From positions 62,001 through 126,000 of the forward strand of contig NZ_JANTOO010000013.1 in the NCBI RefSeq assembly GCF_024753545.1: a stretch of 64,000 bases of DNA, written 5' to 3'. Of this stretch, positions 32,999 to 42,591 are shown piece after piece. Position numbers and translations under genes: made by a program. Origin of the DNA: Lysinibacillus pinottii (GTDB taxonomy: Bacteria; Bacillota; Bacilli; Bacillales_A; Planococcaceae). Below the pieces are notes generated by a model. It was not told the DNA's origin and made no database searches. It worked only from the letters and a program-made list of their open reading frames with translations. Position 1 is the stretch's first letter; each line of letters starts with the position of its first letter.

Positions 32999-34285
32999 AT
33001 GGATGTTTATAAAATTACTGGCGAAAATCGTCTACAAGGTACAATTAAAGTTAGTGGTGCAAAAAATAGTGCAGTCGCCTTAATTCCTGCATCAATTTTG
33101 GCGAACTCTCCAGTGACTATTGGAGGGATACCAGAAATTTCAGATGCATGGACGTTAAAGGCTTTATTAGAGGAAATTGGTGGGGAAGTATCGTTTGAGG
33201 ATGGGAAGATGACAATCGATCCTACAGACATGATTGCATTACCATTACCAAACGGCAATGTTAAAAAGTTACGTGCCTCTTATTATTTAATGGGGGCCAT
33301 GCTAGGGCGTTTCAAGAAAGCTGTCATTGGTTTACCTGGTGGCTGTTTCTTGGGTCCTCGACCAATTGATCAACATATAAAGGGCTTTGAAGCATTAGGC
33401 GCTAAAATTACGAATGAACATGGCGCAATTTATTTACGTGCAGATGAGTTGATTGGGGCTAAAATTTATTTAGATGTCGCAAGTGTCGGTGCAACGATTA
33501 ACATCATGTTAGCTGCTGTCCTTGCGAAGGGTCGTACCGTTATAGAAAATGCAGCGAAGGAACCTGAAATTATTGATGTAGCAACACTACTAACAAATAT
33601 GGGGGCCAATATTAAAGGGGCAGGTACAAGTGTCATCCGTATTGAAGGGGTAGAAGAACTACATGGTACAGAGCATACGATTATACCAGATCGCATTGAA
33701 GCGGCGACATTTATGATAATGGCCACAGCCGTAGGTGATGGTATTACAATTGATAATGTAATTCCACTGCATTTAGAAGCAATTATCGCGAAGCTTCGTG
33801 AAATGGGTGTGAAGATTGAAATTGGTGAAGAAAGTATTTATGTACCAAAAACAGACCTTTCCACTTTGCAAGCTGTTGATGTAAAAACATTGGTGTATCC
33901 TGGTTTCCCAACCGATATTCAGCAACCACTTGCTGTGTTAATGTCACAGGCATTCGGTTCCTCAAAAGTAACAGATACTATTTATACAGCTCGATTTAAA
34001 CATATTGATGAGCTTCGTCGTATGAATGCTGATGCTCGTGTAGAAGGCAATACGGCCATTATTAAAGGGCCAAGTAGACTACACGGCTCAACAGTAACAG
34101 CTACAGATCTACGCGCAGGTGCAGCTTTAGTTTTAGCTGGTCTATTAGCTGAAGGCGAAACGGAAGTGCAAGATATCTATCATATCGAACGTGGCTATAG
34201 CTCACTTATTGAGAAATTACGTGATTTAGGCGCTGATATTCGACGTGAAACAATCCTGGCACGCGTAGCTGAGACAAAGGAATAA
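32999..34285 (+). CDS. murA: UDP-N-acetylglucosamine 1-carboxyvinyltransferase
   Basis: First committed step of peptidoglycan synthesis: transfers enolpyruvate from PEP to UDP-GlcNAc. N-terminal K-x-x-G-AKNSA region and the active-site Cys in LPGGCFLGPRPID, the fosfomycin-sensitive residue, are visible, as is DLRAGAALVLAGL near the C terminus. The ATG at 32999 follows GAGGGAG; 17 codons of upstream open frame lack a site. Position between transaldolase and glpX matches B. subtilis murAB (murZ), the second MurA paralogue; 428 aa is normal. Confidence 0.95.
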   Translation: MDVYKITGENRLQGTIKVSGAKNSAVALIPASILANSPVTIGGIPEISDAWTLKALLEEIGGEVSFEDGKMTIDPTDMIALPLPNGNVKKLRASYYLMGAMLGRFKKAVIGLPGGCFLGPRPIDQHIKGFEALGAKITNEHGAIYLRADELIGAKIYLDVASVGATINIMLAAVLAKGRTVIENAAKEPEIIDVATLLTNMGANIKGAGTSVIRIEGVEELHGTEHTIIPDRIEAATFMIMATAVGDGITIDNVIPLHLEAIIAKLREMGVKIEIGEESIYVPKTDLSTLQAVDVKTLVYPGFPTDIQQPLAVLMSQAFGSSKVTDTIYTARFKHIDELRRMNADARVEGNTAIIKGPSRLHGSTVTATDLRAGAALVLAGLLAEGETEVQDIYHIERGYSSLIEKLRDLGADIRRETILARVAETKE

Positions 34286-34379
34286 TGAGAGCTAAAAGTT
34301 TTCACTCAATTATGTTACAATAGAGGTAATTTGAATGTTTCGGTATGAAAAACGGCCGATAACGGGAGGCAAAGCAACA

Positions 34380-35336
34380 ATGGAACGTAGTTTATCGATG
34401 GAAGTAGTACGAGTAACAGAAGCAGCAGCAATTGCATCCGGGAAATGGATGGGACGCGGTTTAAAAATTGAGGCAGATGATGCAGCAACAACAGCGATGC
34501 GCAAAATGTTCGATACAATTCCAATGCATGCTACAGTAGTAATTGGTGAAGGTGAAATGGATGAAGCACCAATGCTTTATATTGGTGAAGAACTTGGCTT
34601 ACGAAGTGGTGGTCCAAAAGTAGATATTGCTGTGGATCCATTAGAAGGTACAAATATTGTAGCAAAAGGTACGAATGGTGCCATGACAGTCCTTGCAATT
34701 GCAGATAAAGGTAATCTGTTAAATGCACCAGATATGTACATGGAGAAAATTGCTGTAGGGCCAGAAGCGGCTGGTAAAGTAGATATCAATGCTTCTGTCA
34801 CTTATAACTTATTACAAGTAGCAAAAGCAAAAAATAAAGATATTTCAGATGTCGTTGCTACTCTATTAGATCGACCACGTCACCAAGCAATTGTTGATGA
34901 AATTCGCGAGGCTGGTGCACGTATTAAGTTTATTCAAGATGGCGATGTTGGTGCAGCAATTAATACTGCCTTTGATGAAACAGGTATTGATATTATGTTT
35001 GGAACAGGCGGCGCACCAGAGGGTGTTATTTCGGCTGTAGCCTTAAAATGCCTGGGTGGAGACTTCCAAGCAAAATTAGTACCCGAAGATGAGGAGCAAT
35101 TAGAACGCTGCAATAAAATGGGTGTAGATGTGGATAAAGTTCTTTATTTAGACGATCTAGTAAAAGGTGACGACGCTATTTTTGCTGCAACAGCTGTGAC
35201 AGATTGTGAGCTTTTAAAGGGTGTTCAATATAAAGGTGCTTACGCATTAACGCACTCGGTAGTTATGCGTGCTAAGTCTGGTACGGTTCGCTTTGTAGAA
35301 GGCCGTCACGCACTTGAGAAAAAACCTAGATATTAA
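34380..35336 (+). CDS. glpX: Fructose-1,6-bisphosphatase, class II
   Basis: Gluconeogenic phosphatase of the GlpX family. Metal-binding signatures VIGEGEMDEAPMLYIGE and VDPLEGTNIVAKG are visible, and GTGGAPEGVISAVALKCLGG follows. The ATG at 34380 follows GGGAGG; the upstream open frame of 15 codons is discarded. Length 318 aa is typical. Together with fba it supports gluconeogenesis. Confidence 0.95.
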   Translation: MERSLSMEVVRVTEAAAIASGKWMGRGLKIEADDAATTAMRKMFDTIPMHATVVIGEGEMDEAPMLYIGEELGLRSGGPKVDIAVDPLEGTNIVAKGTNGAMTVLAIADKGNLLNAPDMYMEKIAVGPEAAGKVDINASVTYNLLQVAKAKNKDISDVVATLLDRPRHQAIVDEIREAGARIKFIQDGDVGAAINTAFDETGIDIMFGTGGAPEGVISAVALKCLGGDFQAKLVPEDEEQLERCNKMGVDVDKVLYLDDLVKGDDAIFAATAVTDCELLKGVQYKGAYALTHSVVMRAKSGTVRFVEGRHALEKKPRY

Positions 35337-35356
35337 TGATATTATCTTCTAAAATA

Positions 35357-35393
35357 TACCTAGTACATTTATTGTGCTAGGTACCTTCTTCTT
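35357..35393 (+). terminator. Terminator-like hairpin after glpX
   Basis: TACCTAGTACA pairs with TGTGCTAGGTA (one G-U pair); the tail is T-rich but interrupted by C, so it may be leaky. Confidence 0.6.
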
Positions 35394-35562
35394 AAAATAA
35401 ACCATCCCGTAGTTTGTAAGGCAATGTTATATTATATGGTGGATTTGTTATTGACCTATAGAGGTAACCGTATACTATGAACAGAGCTATTCGTTCGTAA
35501 AAAATCTTCGATGATAACCCCAATAATTGTATTATATTTTGAAAAAGACTGGAGTTGTGCAT

Positions 35563-36846
35563 ATGTCTGCATTGACAATCGCTCAATTAGAAAACATGAC
35601 GTTAAAAGAGCTTTACGCTCTTGCACGCCAATATAAAATTTCATATTATAGCAAGCTAACGAAAAAAGAATTAATATTTGCTATTTTGAAAACGCGTTCA
35701 GAGCAAGAAGGCTATTTCTTTATGGAAGGCGTACTTGAAATTGTTTCGCAAGAGGGCTTTGGCTTCCTTCGACCAATAAACTACTCTCCAAGTAAAGAAG
35801 ATATTTATATTTCTGCATCTCAAATACGTCGCTTTGATCTTCGTAATGGGGACAAGGTATCTGGGAAGGTGCGACCACCTAAAGAAAATGAACGTTATTA
35901 CGGCTTATTACAAGTAGATGCCGTCAATGGCGAGGATCCTGAAGTTGCAAAGGAACGTGTGCATTTCCCTGCTCTAACACCGTTATATCCAAACAGACAA
36001 ATTAAACTGGAAACAACTCAGCGTAATTTATCAACACGTATTATGGATTTAGTGGCGCCTGTAGGTTTTGGTCAGCGTGGATTAATCGTAGCTCCGCCGA
36101 AAGCGGGGAAAACATCTTTATTAAAAGAAATTGCAAACGCTATTACGACAAATCATCCAGAAGCAGAGTTAATTGTCTTACTGATAGATGAACGTCCTGA
36201 AGAAGTAACGGATATTGAGCGATCTGTAAATGCAGATGTTGTTAGCTCAACGTTTGATGAAGTTCCAGAGAATCATGTCAAAGTAGCAGAAATCGTTTTA
36301 GAACGTGCACGCCGTTTAGTGGAACATAAACGTGATGTCATTATTTTAATGGATTCTATCACACGTTTGGCACGTGCATTTAACCTAGTTATTCCTCCAA
36401 GTGGACGCACGCTTTCAGGGGGGATTGACCCTGCTGCCTTCCATAGACCTAAGCGTTTCTTCGGATCGGCTCGAAATATTGAAGAAGGCGGTAGCTTAAC
36501 GATATTAGCGACTGCTTTAGTAGATACTGGTTCACGTATGGATGAGGTTATTTACGAGGAATTTAAGGGGACAGGTAATTTAGAGCTTCATCTAGATCGC
36601 CAGTTGGCAGAGCGCCGAATTTTCCCTGCGCTTGATATTCGCCGTTCAGGTACACGTAAGGAAGAGTTATTGCTTGAGCCTGAACAACTTGAAAAACTAT
36701 GGGCAATTCGTAAAACATTTTCAGACGCGCCTGATTTTGCGGAACGCTTCTTGAAAAAACTTCGTACAACAAAATCTAATGAAGAATTTTTTGAAAAACT
36801 GAACGAAGATATGAAAAAAGCAACAAAAGGTAAAGGTTTATTATAG
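35563..36846 (+). CDS. rho: Transcription termination factor Rho
   Basis: Hexameric RNA helicase that ends transcription. N-terminal helix bundle (LENMTLKELYALARQYKI), an OSB RNA-binding domain (EGVLEIVSQEGFGFLRP), Walker A APPKAGKTSLL, the DERPEEVTDIERS Q-loop region and Walker B VIILMDSITRLARA, then the C-terminal RKEELLL segment. ATG at 35563 after TGGAG; a start 12 codons upstream lacks a site. The 427-aa length matches B. subtilis Rho. Confidence 0.97.
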   Translation: MSALTIAQLENMTLKELYALARQYKISYYSKLTKKELIFAILKTRSEQEGYFFMEGVLEIVSQEGFGFLRPINYSPSKEDIYISASQIRRFDLRNGDKVSGKVRPPKENERYYGLLQVDAVNGEDPEVAKERVHFPALTPLYPNRQIKLETTQRNLSTRIMDLVAPVGFGQRGLIVAPPKAGKTSLLKEIANAITTNHPEAELIVLLIDERPEEVTDIERSVNADVVSSTFDEVPENHVKVAEIVLERARRLVEHKRDVIILMDSITRLARAFNLVIPPSGRTLSGGIDPAAFHRPKRFFGSARNIEEGGSLTILATALVDTGSRMDEVIYEEFKGTGNLELHLDRQLAERRIFPALDIRRSGTRKEELLLEPEQLEKLWAIRKTFSDAPDFAERFLKKLRTTKSNEEFFEKLNEDMKKATKGKGLL

Positions 36847-36853
36847 AACTGCC

Positions 36854-36893
36854 ATCACCATTGACAAATAATTGTCAATGGTGATTTTTTTTT
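36854..36893 (+). terminator. Terminator after rho
   Basis: A 14-bp perfect stem (ATCACCATTGACAA with its complement), ATAA loop and T9. Confidence 0.95.
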
Positions 36894-36920
36894 GTATATG
36901 TTTGAATGAAAAAATGTTTA

Positions 36921-36949
36921 TTGAAATTGATAATCATTATCAATATAAT
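36921..36949 (+). promoter_or_regulatory. Fur-controlled promoter of the siderophore locus
   Basis: TTGAAA (36921-36926), 17-bp spacer and perfect TATAAT (36944-36949). The spacer holds TGATAATCATTATCA (36928-36942), an exact 7-1-7 Fur box, so iron-bound Fur would block RNA polymerase directly. Confidence 0.95.
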
Positions 36950-36983
36950 GAAATTAATAAATATCTTTTTGAAGGAGATTCGG

Positions 36984-38882
36984 ATGAATTATGATGCCTA
37001 TATGCTGCTTTGGCAAAATGCCTATGTTCAAATGAAGCATATTAACTACATAAATAAATCAAAAGTTCAAGTTTCAAAGGTATTAACTAATAGTTCGTTT
37101 CTTATCATTACAGCAGGCGAGGCGCAAATTGTCATTGATGAGCAGCCTTATTATGTACAGCGTTTCAGTATTTTTCACATTGGTAAATCTCAGTGTTTGC
37201 AGATTAATGCACAGCATAGTGTTAGCTACTTCCTCATACGTTATGAAGGAGATGTCATCTATAAAGATGCCTTTATGCAGCATTTACAGATGCAATATCA
37301 ACCTTTTCAAATAAATTTCTCTTGTGTGCCTGCTAATCCAATAGCCATTCATAACATTCTTCAAGATATGTATAGCAAATGGATATCTGGCTCTATTCAA
37401 GATCATTTTTCAGTCAAAGCTTCTTTGTATGAATTTGTTTATCGTATGTTTCAGGAATTAGCAGATGGGCAGGGCAACCCACATGAAATGGATAAGGCAG
37501 AAGTAGCACGGCTGTATATTCATCAGCATCTTCACCAACCATTATCTATACAATCACTGGCAGATACGCTCCATATTAGTACACGACATTTATTACGAAT
37601 TTTTAAAGCACGCTATGGGGTAGGACCACAAATTTATTTACAGCAATTGAGAATTGAGCAGGCAAAACAATATTTGTTAGAAAATCAATTTGGTATAAAG
37701 GAAATTGCTATTTCACTTGGCTATGAAGATGAATACTATTTTAGTCGTGCCTTTAAAAAGGCTACAAATATGGCACCAAGTAATTTTAGGCTGAAATATG
37801 CATCATTTATGTCTGAAATGGCCATTACAAATGAGAATCATTTTCAATACAATGAAAATCAGCTCGCGCAAGCACACCGATTTGAGATTGGAGAAAATGA
37901 GATGATGATGCAAAAGATGATTCAACATATAAAACTGCCTTTTTTTCTGAGCCTGTTTGTTTTATTAGCTGCATGTAATGAAAATTCGGTCTCAACAAAA
38001 GTAGACCACACTATTTCAGATACTATAGAGACGAGAATGGTGACAGATGACAGTGGTCGTGAAGTAGAAATTCCAGTAAGAGCAAAAAGAGTCATCACAG
38101 ACTGGTATCTAGGACAAATTTTAGCGTTAGATATTGTACCAGTAGGAGGCGTAACAGCTAACCTCGATTATGCAGCATTTCTAAAACAACACTACAAGGA
38201 TGGGGAAATTACCAATATTGGTACTGATGGTAAGGTATCATTGGAAAAAATTCTAGAGCTAAAGCCGGATTTAATTATTACATGGAATCCAGAAGATGTA
38301 GGCAAGTATGAGAAAATTGCACCTACAATTGTTTTTGCTGAGGATGCTCATTCATCAGCTAGAGAGGAAATTGAGGCAATGGGGAATTATTTAGGAAGAC
38401 AAAAAGAAGCAGAAATCTTTATGGATGAGTTTGAAGAACGTTTAGCCCAAGCTAAGGTAAAAATTAATGATGTAATTCCAGACGGAGCAACATTTACTAT
38501 TTACGAAATGTTTGAAAAAAATGCAACTATTGTTGGAAATTCAAGTGTATCGGGTGGTAGAGCACTCTATCAAATTTTGGGCATGAAACCACAAGAAAAA
38601 GTGCAGGAGTTATTTGATGCAAAAGAGGCGAGTGGTGGACGTTATGAGATCTCCTATGAGGTAGTAGGTGATTATGTAGGTGACTATAACTTCATGATTA
38701 ACTTCTTTAACAAAGATGGGAAGTTGCCAGGCACTTGGACAAACTTAGATGTCGTAAAAAATAATCAAATCATAGAGCTTCCATCGGAATATTATTTTGC
38801 CTCAGATCCACTTTCGGGTCTCCATCAAGCTGAAGAGCTAGCTGACAAAATAGTAGAATTCACGAAGGCTCAACAAAAATAA
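36984..38882 (+). CDS. AraC-family regulator fused to a siderophore-binding lipoprotein
   Basis: A single 632-residue frame. Residues about 1-165 are a sensory/dimer region and 172-272 a double helix-turn-helix AraC DNA-binding domain. Residues 307-331 form a signal peptide with lipobox L-L-A-A-C331. Residues about 350-632 are a class III iron-siderophore-binding domain (PVGGVTANLDY, LKPDLIITWNPEDV). B. subtilis Btr fuses AraC to a binding domain but acts in the cytosol; here an export signal separates the halves. GGAG at 37890-37893 followed 8 nt later by ATG 37902 could start the lipoprotein independently. The ATG at 36984 follows GAAGGAGA and lies after the Fur box; the longer frame would place the promoter inside the gene. 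Confidence 0.88.
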   Translation: MNYDAYMLLWQNAYVQMKHINYINKSKVQVSKVLTNSSFLIITAGEAQIVIDEQPYYVQRFSIFHIGKSQCLQINAQHSVSYFLIRYEGDVIYKDAFMQHLQMQYQPFQINFSCVPANPIAIHNILQDMYSKWISGSIQDHFSVKASLYEFVYRMFQELADGQGNPHEMDKAEVARLYIHQHLHQPLSIQSLADTLHISTRHLLRIFKARYGVGPQIYLQQLRIEQAKQYLLENQFGIKEIAISLGYEDEYYFSRAFKKATNMAPSNFRLKYASFMSEMAITNENHFQYNENQLAQAHRFEIGENEMMMQKMIQHIKLPFFLSLFVLLAACNENSVSTKVDHTISDTIETRMVTDDSGREVEIPVRAKRVITDWYLGQILALDIVPVGGVTANLDYAAFLKQHYKDGEITNIGTDGKVSLEKILELKPDLIITWNPEDVGKYEKIAPTIVFAEDAHSSAREEIEAMGNYLGRQKEAEIFMDEFEERLAQAKVKINDVIPDGATFTIYEMFEKNATIVGNSSVSGGRALYQILGMKPQEKVQELFDAKEASGGRYEISYEVVGDYVGDYNFMINFFNKDGKLPGTWTNLDVVKNNQIIELPSEYYFASDPLSGLHQAEELADKIVEFTKAQQK

Positions 38883-38930
38883 ATAGATAGTAGATATGAA
38901 GATTGATATTGCAATAGGAGGCTACCAACC

Positions 38931-40655
38931 ATGTTATTACAGCGATTTTTCTCATATTACAAACCGTATAAACGCTTATTTATTTTAGATTTTAGCTGCG
39001 CCATTTTAGTAGCATTAATTGAATTAGCGTTTCCAATTGTTTTAAATAAAGTAATTGATGATATTTTGCCAGATGGCGAGCTAAAGTGGATTATTATGGC
39101 GAGTTCATTGCTTTTTGCTTTATATATCTTTAACTCCATTCTCCATTTCATCGTTTCCTACTGGGGGCATATGCTAGGGATTAATATTGAAACGGATATG
39201 AGAAAGGAATCCTTTAGCCATGTACAAAAACTTTCCTTCAGATACTTTGATAATAATAAAACGGGGCATCTTGTTTCCCGATTAACAAACGATTTAATGG
39301 ATATCGGTGAGCTTGCTCACCATGGTCCAGAAGATATTTTTATTGCTGCTATGACCATTATAGGGACATTTGGTGTCATGTTTTACATAGATCCAACCTT
39401 TACAATACTTATTTTCCTACTTGTGCCGATCATCCTAGTTTTGACAATTATTTTCGGAAAGTTAATGTCCAAAGCATTCCGTCAAATGTTTGGTGATATT
39501 GCTGACTTTAATGCACGTGTTGAAAACAATGTCAGCGGTATTCGCGTTGTACAGGCTTTTACAAATGAGGATCATGAAATTAAACGCTTTAAAGTGAATA
39601 ATGAAAGATTCCGAATGACCAAGTTGTTCTCTTATAAGGTTATGGCTTGGAATGAAGCAATTTCAGGTATTCTGACAAAGATATTATCATTATTTACATT
39701 ATTTGTTGGTGCTTATTTTGTGTTAAATGGTGATCTATCAAATGGGGACTTTATCGCATTTATTTTACTTTCCGGGATTCTGCTAGGCCCTATTAATAAA
39801 ATCAATATGTTTATAGAAAGCTATCCAAAAGGGATGGCAGGATTTAGACGTTATATTGAATTCCTTGAAACAGAGCCTGAGATAGCGGATCGACCAGGAG
39901 CGAAGGACATCGATGAAATTGACGGAGAAATTACGTTCACAGATGTATCGTTTGGCTACTCGGATACAAATCGTGCTTTACATCAAATTAATTTAACGGT
40001 TCGTTCCGGTGAGACTGTTGCCCTTGTAGGTCCATCTGGGGCAGGGAAATCTACTATTTGCAGTTTGCTTCCCCGTTTTTATGATGTCAATGAAGGCTCC
40101 ATTAAAATTGATGGTGTGGATATACGCGATTTCAAATTGCAATCATTGCGTGGCCATATTGGGATTGTTCAACAAGATGTCTTTTTATTTGATGGCACTA
40201 TTCGTGATAATATCGCATACGGTAATTTGAATGCCAGTGAAGAAGATATTTGGTATGCCGCACAGCGCGCACAGCTGACTGATGTCATTAAGGCGCTCCC
40301 AGAGGGTATGGATACATTAATTGGTGAGCGGGGTGTGAAGTTATCTGGTGGTCAAAAGCAAAGATTATCCATTGCGCGAATTTTCCTGAAAAACCCAAAG
40401 ATACTCATACTTGATGAAGCAACATCGGCATTGGACACTGAAACCGAACAAGCTATTCAACAAGCATTAAACGAGCTTTCCATTGGTCGTACGACGTTGG
40501 TAATTGCCCATCGATTAGCAACGATCAAAGATGCAGATAGAATTGTTGTTGTATCGAAAAAGGGCATTATTGAAGAAGGAACACATGAGCAATTAATGGA
40601 ACGAAAACATGCTTATTATGGCTTGTATACAGCTCAATTTGGTCTACAAATATAA
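38931..40655 (+). CDS. ABC transporter, fused membrane and ATPase domains (exporter type)
   Basis: A half-size exporter: six membrane segments (about 1-310), then an ATPase with Walker A GPSGAGKST, signature LSGGQKQRLSIARI, Walker B ILILDEATSALD and the H-loop IAHRLATI. It would work as a homodimer. Architecture is MsbA/multidrug-like, so it is not part of the FecCD importer. Position inside a Fur-controlled siderophore operon suggests siderophore export or iron-compound handling (inference). ATG after AGGAGG. Confidence 0.9.
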   Translation: MLLQRFFSYYKPYKRLFILDFSCAILVALIELAFPIVLNKVIDDILPDGELKWIIMASSLLFALYIFNSILHFIVSYWGHMLGINIETDMRKESFSHVQKLSFRYFDNNKTGHLVSRLTNDLMDIGELAHHGPEDIFIAAMTIIGTFGVMFYIDPTFTILIFLLVPIILVLTIIFGKLMSKAFRQMFGDIADFNARVENNVSGIRVVQAFTNEDHEIKRFKVNNERFRMTKLFSYKVMAWNEAISGILTKILSLFTLFVGAYFVLNGDLSNGDFIAFILLSGILLGPINKINMFIESYPKGMAGFRRYIEFLETEPEIADRPGAKDIDEIDGEITFTDVSFGYSDTNRALHQINLTVRSGETVALVGPSGAGKSTICSLLPRFYDVNEGSIKIDGVDIRDFKLQSLRGHIGIVQQDVFLFDGTIRDNIAYGNLNASEEDIWYAAQRAQLTDVIKALPEGMDTLIGERGVKLSGGQKQRLSIARIFLKNPKILILDEATSALDTETEQAIQQALNELSIGRTTLVIAHRLATIKDADRIVVVSKKGIIEEGTHEQLMERKHAYYGLYTAQFGLQI

Positions 40656-40697
40656 GGTTAGTTATAAGCTACTCTCAACAATGAAAGGAAGTTAATT

Positions 40698-41492
40698 ATG
40701 TCAGTACTAGAAATAGATCGTGTGGCGATTGGTTATTCCTCGACGCTCATTGTCAATGATTTAAGTGTGGAAATTCCAAAAGGGCAAATCTCCACAATTA
40801 TTGGACCGAATGGTTGTGGGAAATCTACTTTATTAAAGGCCGTGGCTCGTGTACTTCATACCCAAAATGGAGCTGTCTATTTAGATGGTAAAGCCATCCA
40901 TCAATTAAAGACCAAGGAAGTTGCCAAAAGAATGGCTATTTTGCCTCAAACGGCAACAGCTCCAGGAGGCTTAACTGTATTTGAGTTGGTATCATATGGT
41001 CGCTTCCCTCATCAAGTCGGATTTGGCACATTACGCAAGGAAGACTATGAGTATATCCATTGGGCTATTGATGTGACAGGATTAAGGGATTTTAGTGATC
41101 GACCAATTGAAGCATTGTCGGGTGGCCAACGCCAAAGGGTGTGGATTGCCATGGCTTTAGCACAAGGCACCGATATTCTAGTACTGGATGAACCAACCAC
41201 ATATTTAGATTTAGCCCATCAGCTAGATATTTTATTGCTGCTACAGAAGTTAAATAAAGAAGAAGGTCGAACAATAATCATGGTATTACATGATTTGAAT
41301 CATGCGTCACGATTCTCCCACTTTATCATGGCCATGAGAGACGGGAATTTAATGGTAGATGGAAGTCCAGAAAAAGTAATGACAAAGGAAAATTTACAAA
41401 GCGTTTTTAATATTGATGCTGAAATGGCTGTTTGTCCATATAGTAATAATCCAATCTGCCTATCCTATCAGCTATACGATATGAAGAAATAA
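40698..41492 (+). CDS. Iron-siderophore ABC transporter ATPase (FecE type)
   Basis: ATPase of a siderophore importer: Walker A GPNGCGKST, signature LSGGQRQRVWIAMA, Walker B ILVLDEPTTYLD and H-loop MVLHDLNHA. The YGRFPHQ segment is typical for this subfamily. 264 aa. It works with the two permeases directly downstream. ATG after AAAGGAAG. The substrate, such as a hydroxamate or catecholate siderophore, cannot be read from the ATPase. Confidence 0.93.
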   Translation: MSVLEIDRVAIGYSSTLIVNDLSVEIPKGQISTIIGPNGCGKSTLLKAVARVLHTQNGAVYLDGKAIHQLKTKEVAKRMAILPQTATAPGGLTVFELVSYGRFPHQVGFGTLRKEDYEYIHWAIDVTGLRDFSDRPIEALSGGQRQRVWIAMALAQGTDILVLDEPTTYLDLAHQLDILLLLQKLNKEEGRTIIMVLHDLNHASRFSHFIMAMRDGNLMVDGSPEKVMTKENLQSVFNIDAEMAVCPYSNNPICLSYQLYDMKK

Positions 41493-41538
41493 AATCTAGT
41501 CCGTATGTGTATTGGGAAGTTTATAAGGAGGAAATAGA

Positions 41539-42591
41539 ATGACTACGTCGACAGGAGTAGGAGAGCTCAACGATTTAGAGGAGCTACAGAAACGATCTCA
41601 TCCGATCCGTGGAGTAGTGGCTTTAATTGTAGGAGTAATTGGATTAATTTTAGCTATTGGCTTATCGATTTCTTTTGGTGCAGCAGATATTTCACTAAGT
41701 ACTGTTTGGACAGCAGTTACCCATTTTTCACCGGAATTAACGACACATCAAATTATTCATGATATTCGCTTACCACGAGTACTTGGGGCTGCTCTAGTAG
41801 GAGCAAGCTTTGCAGTAGCCGGGGCGATTATGCAAGGTATGACACGTAACCCATTAGCAGATTCAGGATTGTTAGGCTTGAACTCAGGAGCCGCATTTAT
41901 GTTGGCCGTGTGCTTTGCCTTTTTCCCTGGTATGCCATATATATTTTTAATTTTATGGTCCTTTATAGGAGCAGGTCTTGGGGTGGCCATTGTTTATGGT
42001 ATTGGGTCACTGTCTAAAGGTGGCTTAACACCAATGCGACTTGTTTTAGCAGGTGCGGCTGTTAGTGCATTGCTTGGAGCGCTAGGAGAAGGAATTGCCC
42101 TTTATTACCGTATTGGTCAAGACCTGGCCTTTTGGTATGCAGGTGGTGTCTCGGGAACAAAATGGAGCCATCTACAAATACTATCACCTTGGATTCTTAT
42201 TGCGATGATAGGAGCTCTTATCTTATCACGGTCAATCACTGTACTGAGCTTAGGGGAAGAAATTGCTGTTGGACTTGGTCAAAGAACGGCTGTTGTGAAA
42301 ATATGGGGCATGATTATTGTGTTAATTTTAGCAGGTGCAGCAGTTTCTGTTGTTGGAGCAGTTGGTTTTGTAGGCTTAATAGTTCCTCATTTAACGAGAT
42401 ACATAGTGGGTCATGATTATCGCTGGATTATCACATGTTCTTTAGTATATGGAGCATTGCTTGTTGTGTTAGCTGATTTAGTAGCACGCATTATCAATCC
42501 ACCTTATGAAACGCCGATTGGTGCTTTAATTGCCTTTATTGGTGTACCCTTCTTCCTTTATTTAGCGCGTAAAGGAGGGAAAGAGTTATGA
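41539..42591 (+). CDS. Iron-siderophore ABC transporter permease 1 (FecCD family)
   Basis: Polytopic permease (350 aa) with RLPRVLGAALVGASFAVAG, TRNPLADSGLLGLNSGA and the VGAVGFVGLIVPHLTR ATPase-contact loop. The N terminus has a short acidic cytosolic extension (about 25 residues). ATG after AAGGAGGAA. Overlaps the next permease by 4 nt, consistent with a heterodimeric channel. Confidence 0.93.
   Translation: MTTSTGVGELNDLEELQKRSHPIRGVVALIVGVIGLILAIGLSISFGAADISLSTVWTAVTHFSPELTTHQIIHDIRLPRVLGAALVGASFAVAGAIMQGMTRNPLADSGLLGLNSGAAFMLAVCFAFFPGMPYIFLILWSFIGAGLGVAIVYGIGSLSKGGLTPMRLVLAGAAVSALLGALGEGIALYYRIGQDLAFWYAGGVSGTKWSHLQILSPWILIAMIGALILSRSITVLSLGEEIAVGLGQRTAVVKIWGMIIVLILAGAAVSVVGAVGFVGLIVPHLTRYIVGHDYRWIITCSLVYGALLVVLADLVARIINPPYETPIGALIAFIGVPFFLYLARKGGKEL

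Noticed and set aside
36906..36983. 26-codon N-terminal extension of the AraC fusion
   Set aside because: It contains the -35, Fur box and -10, so it cannot be translated from that promoter; GAAGGAGA precedes ATG 36984.
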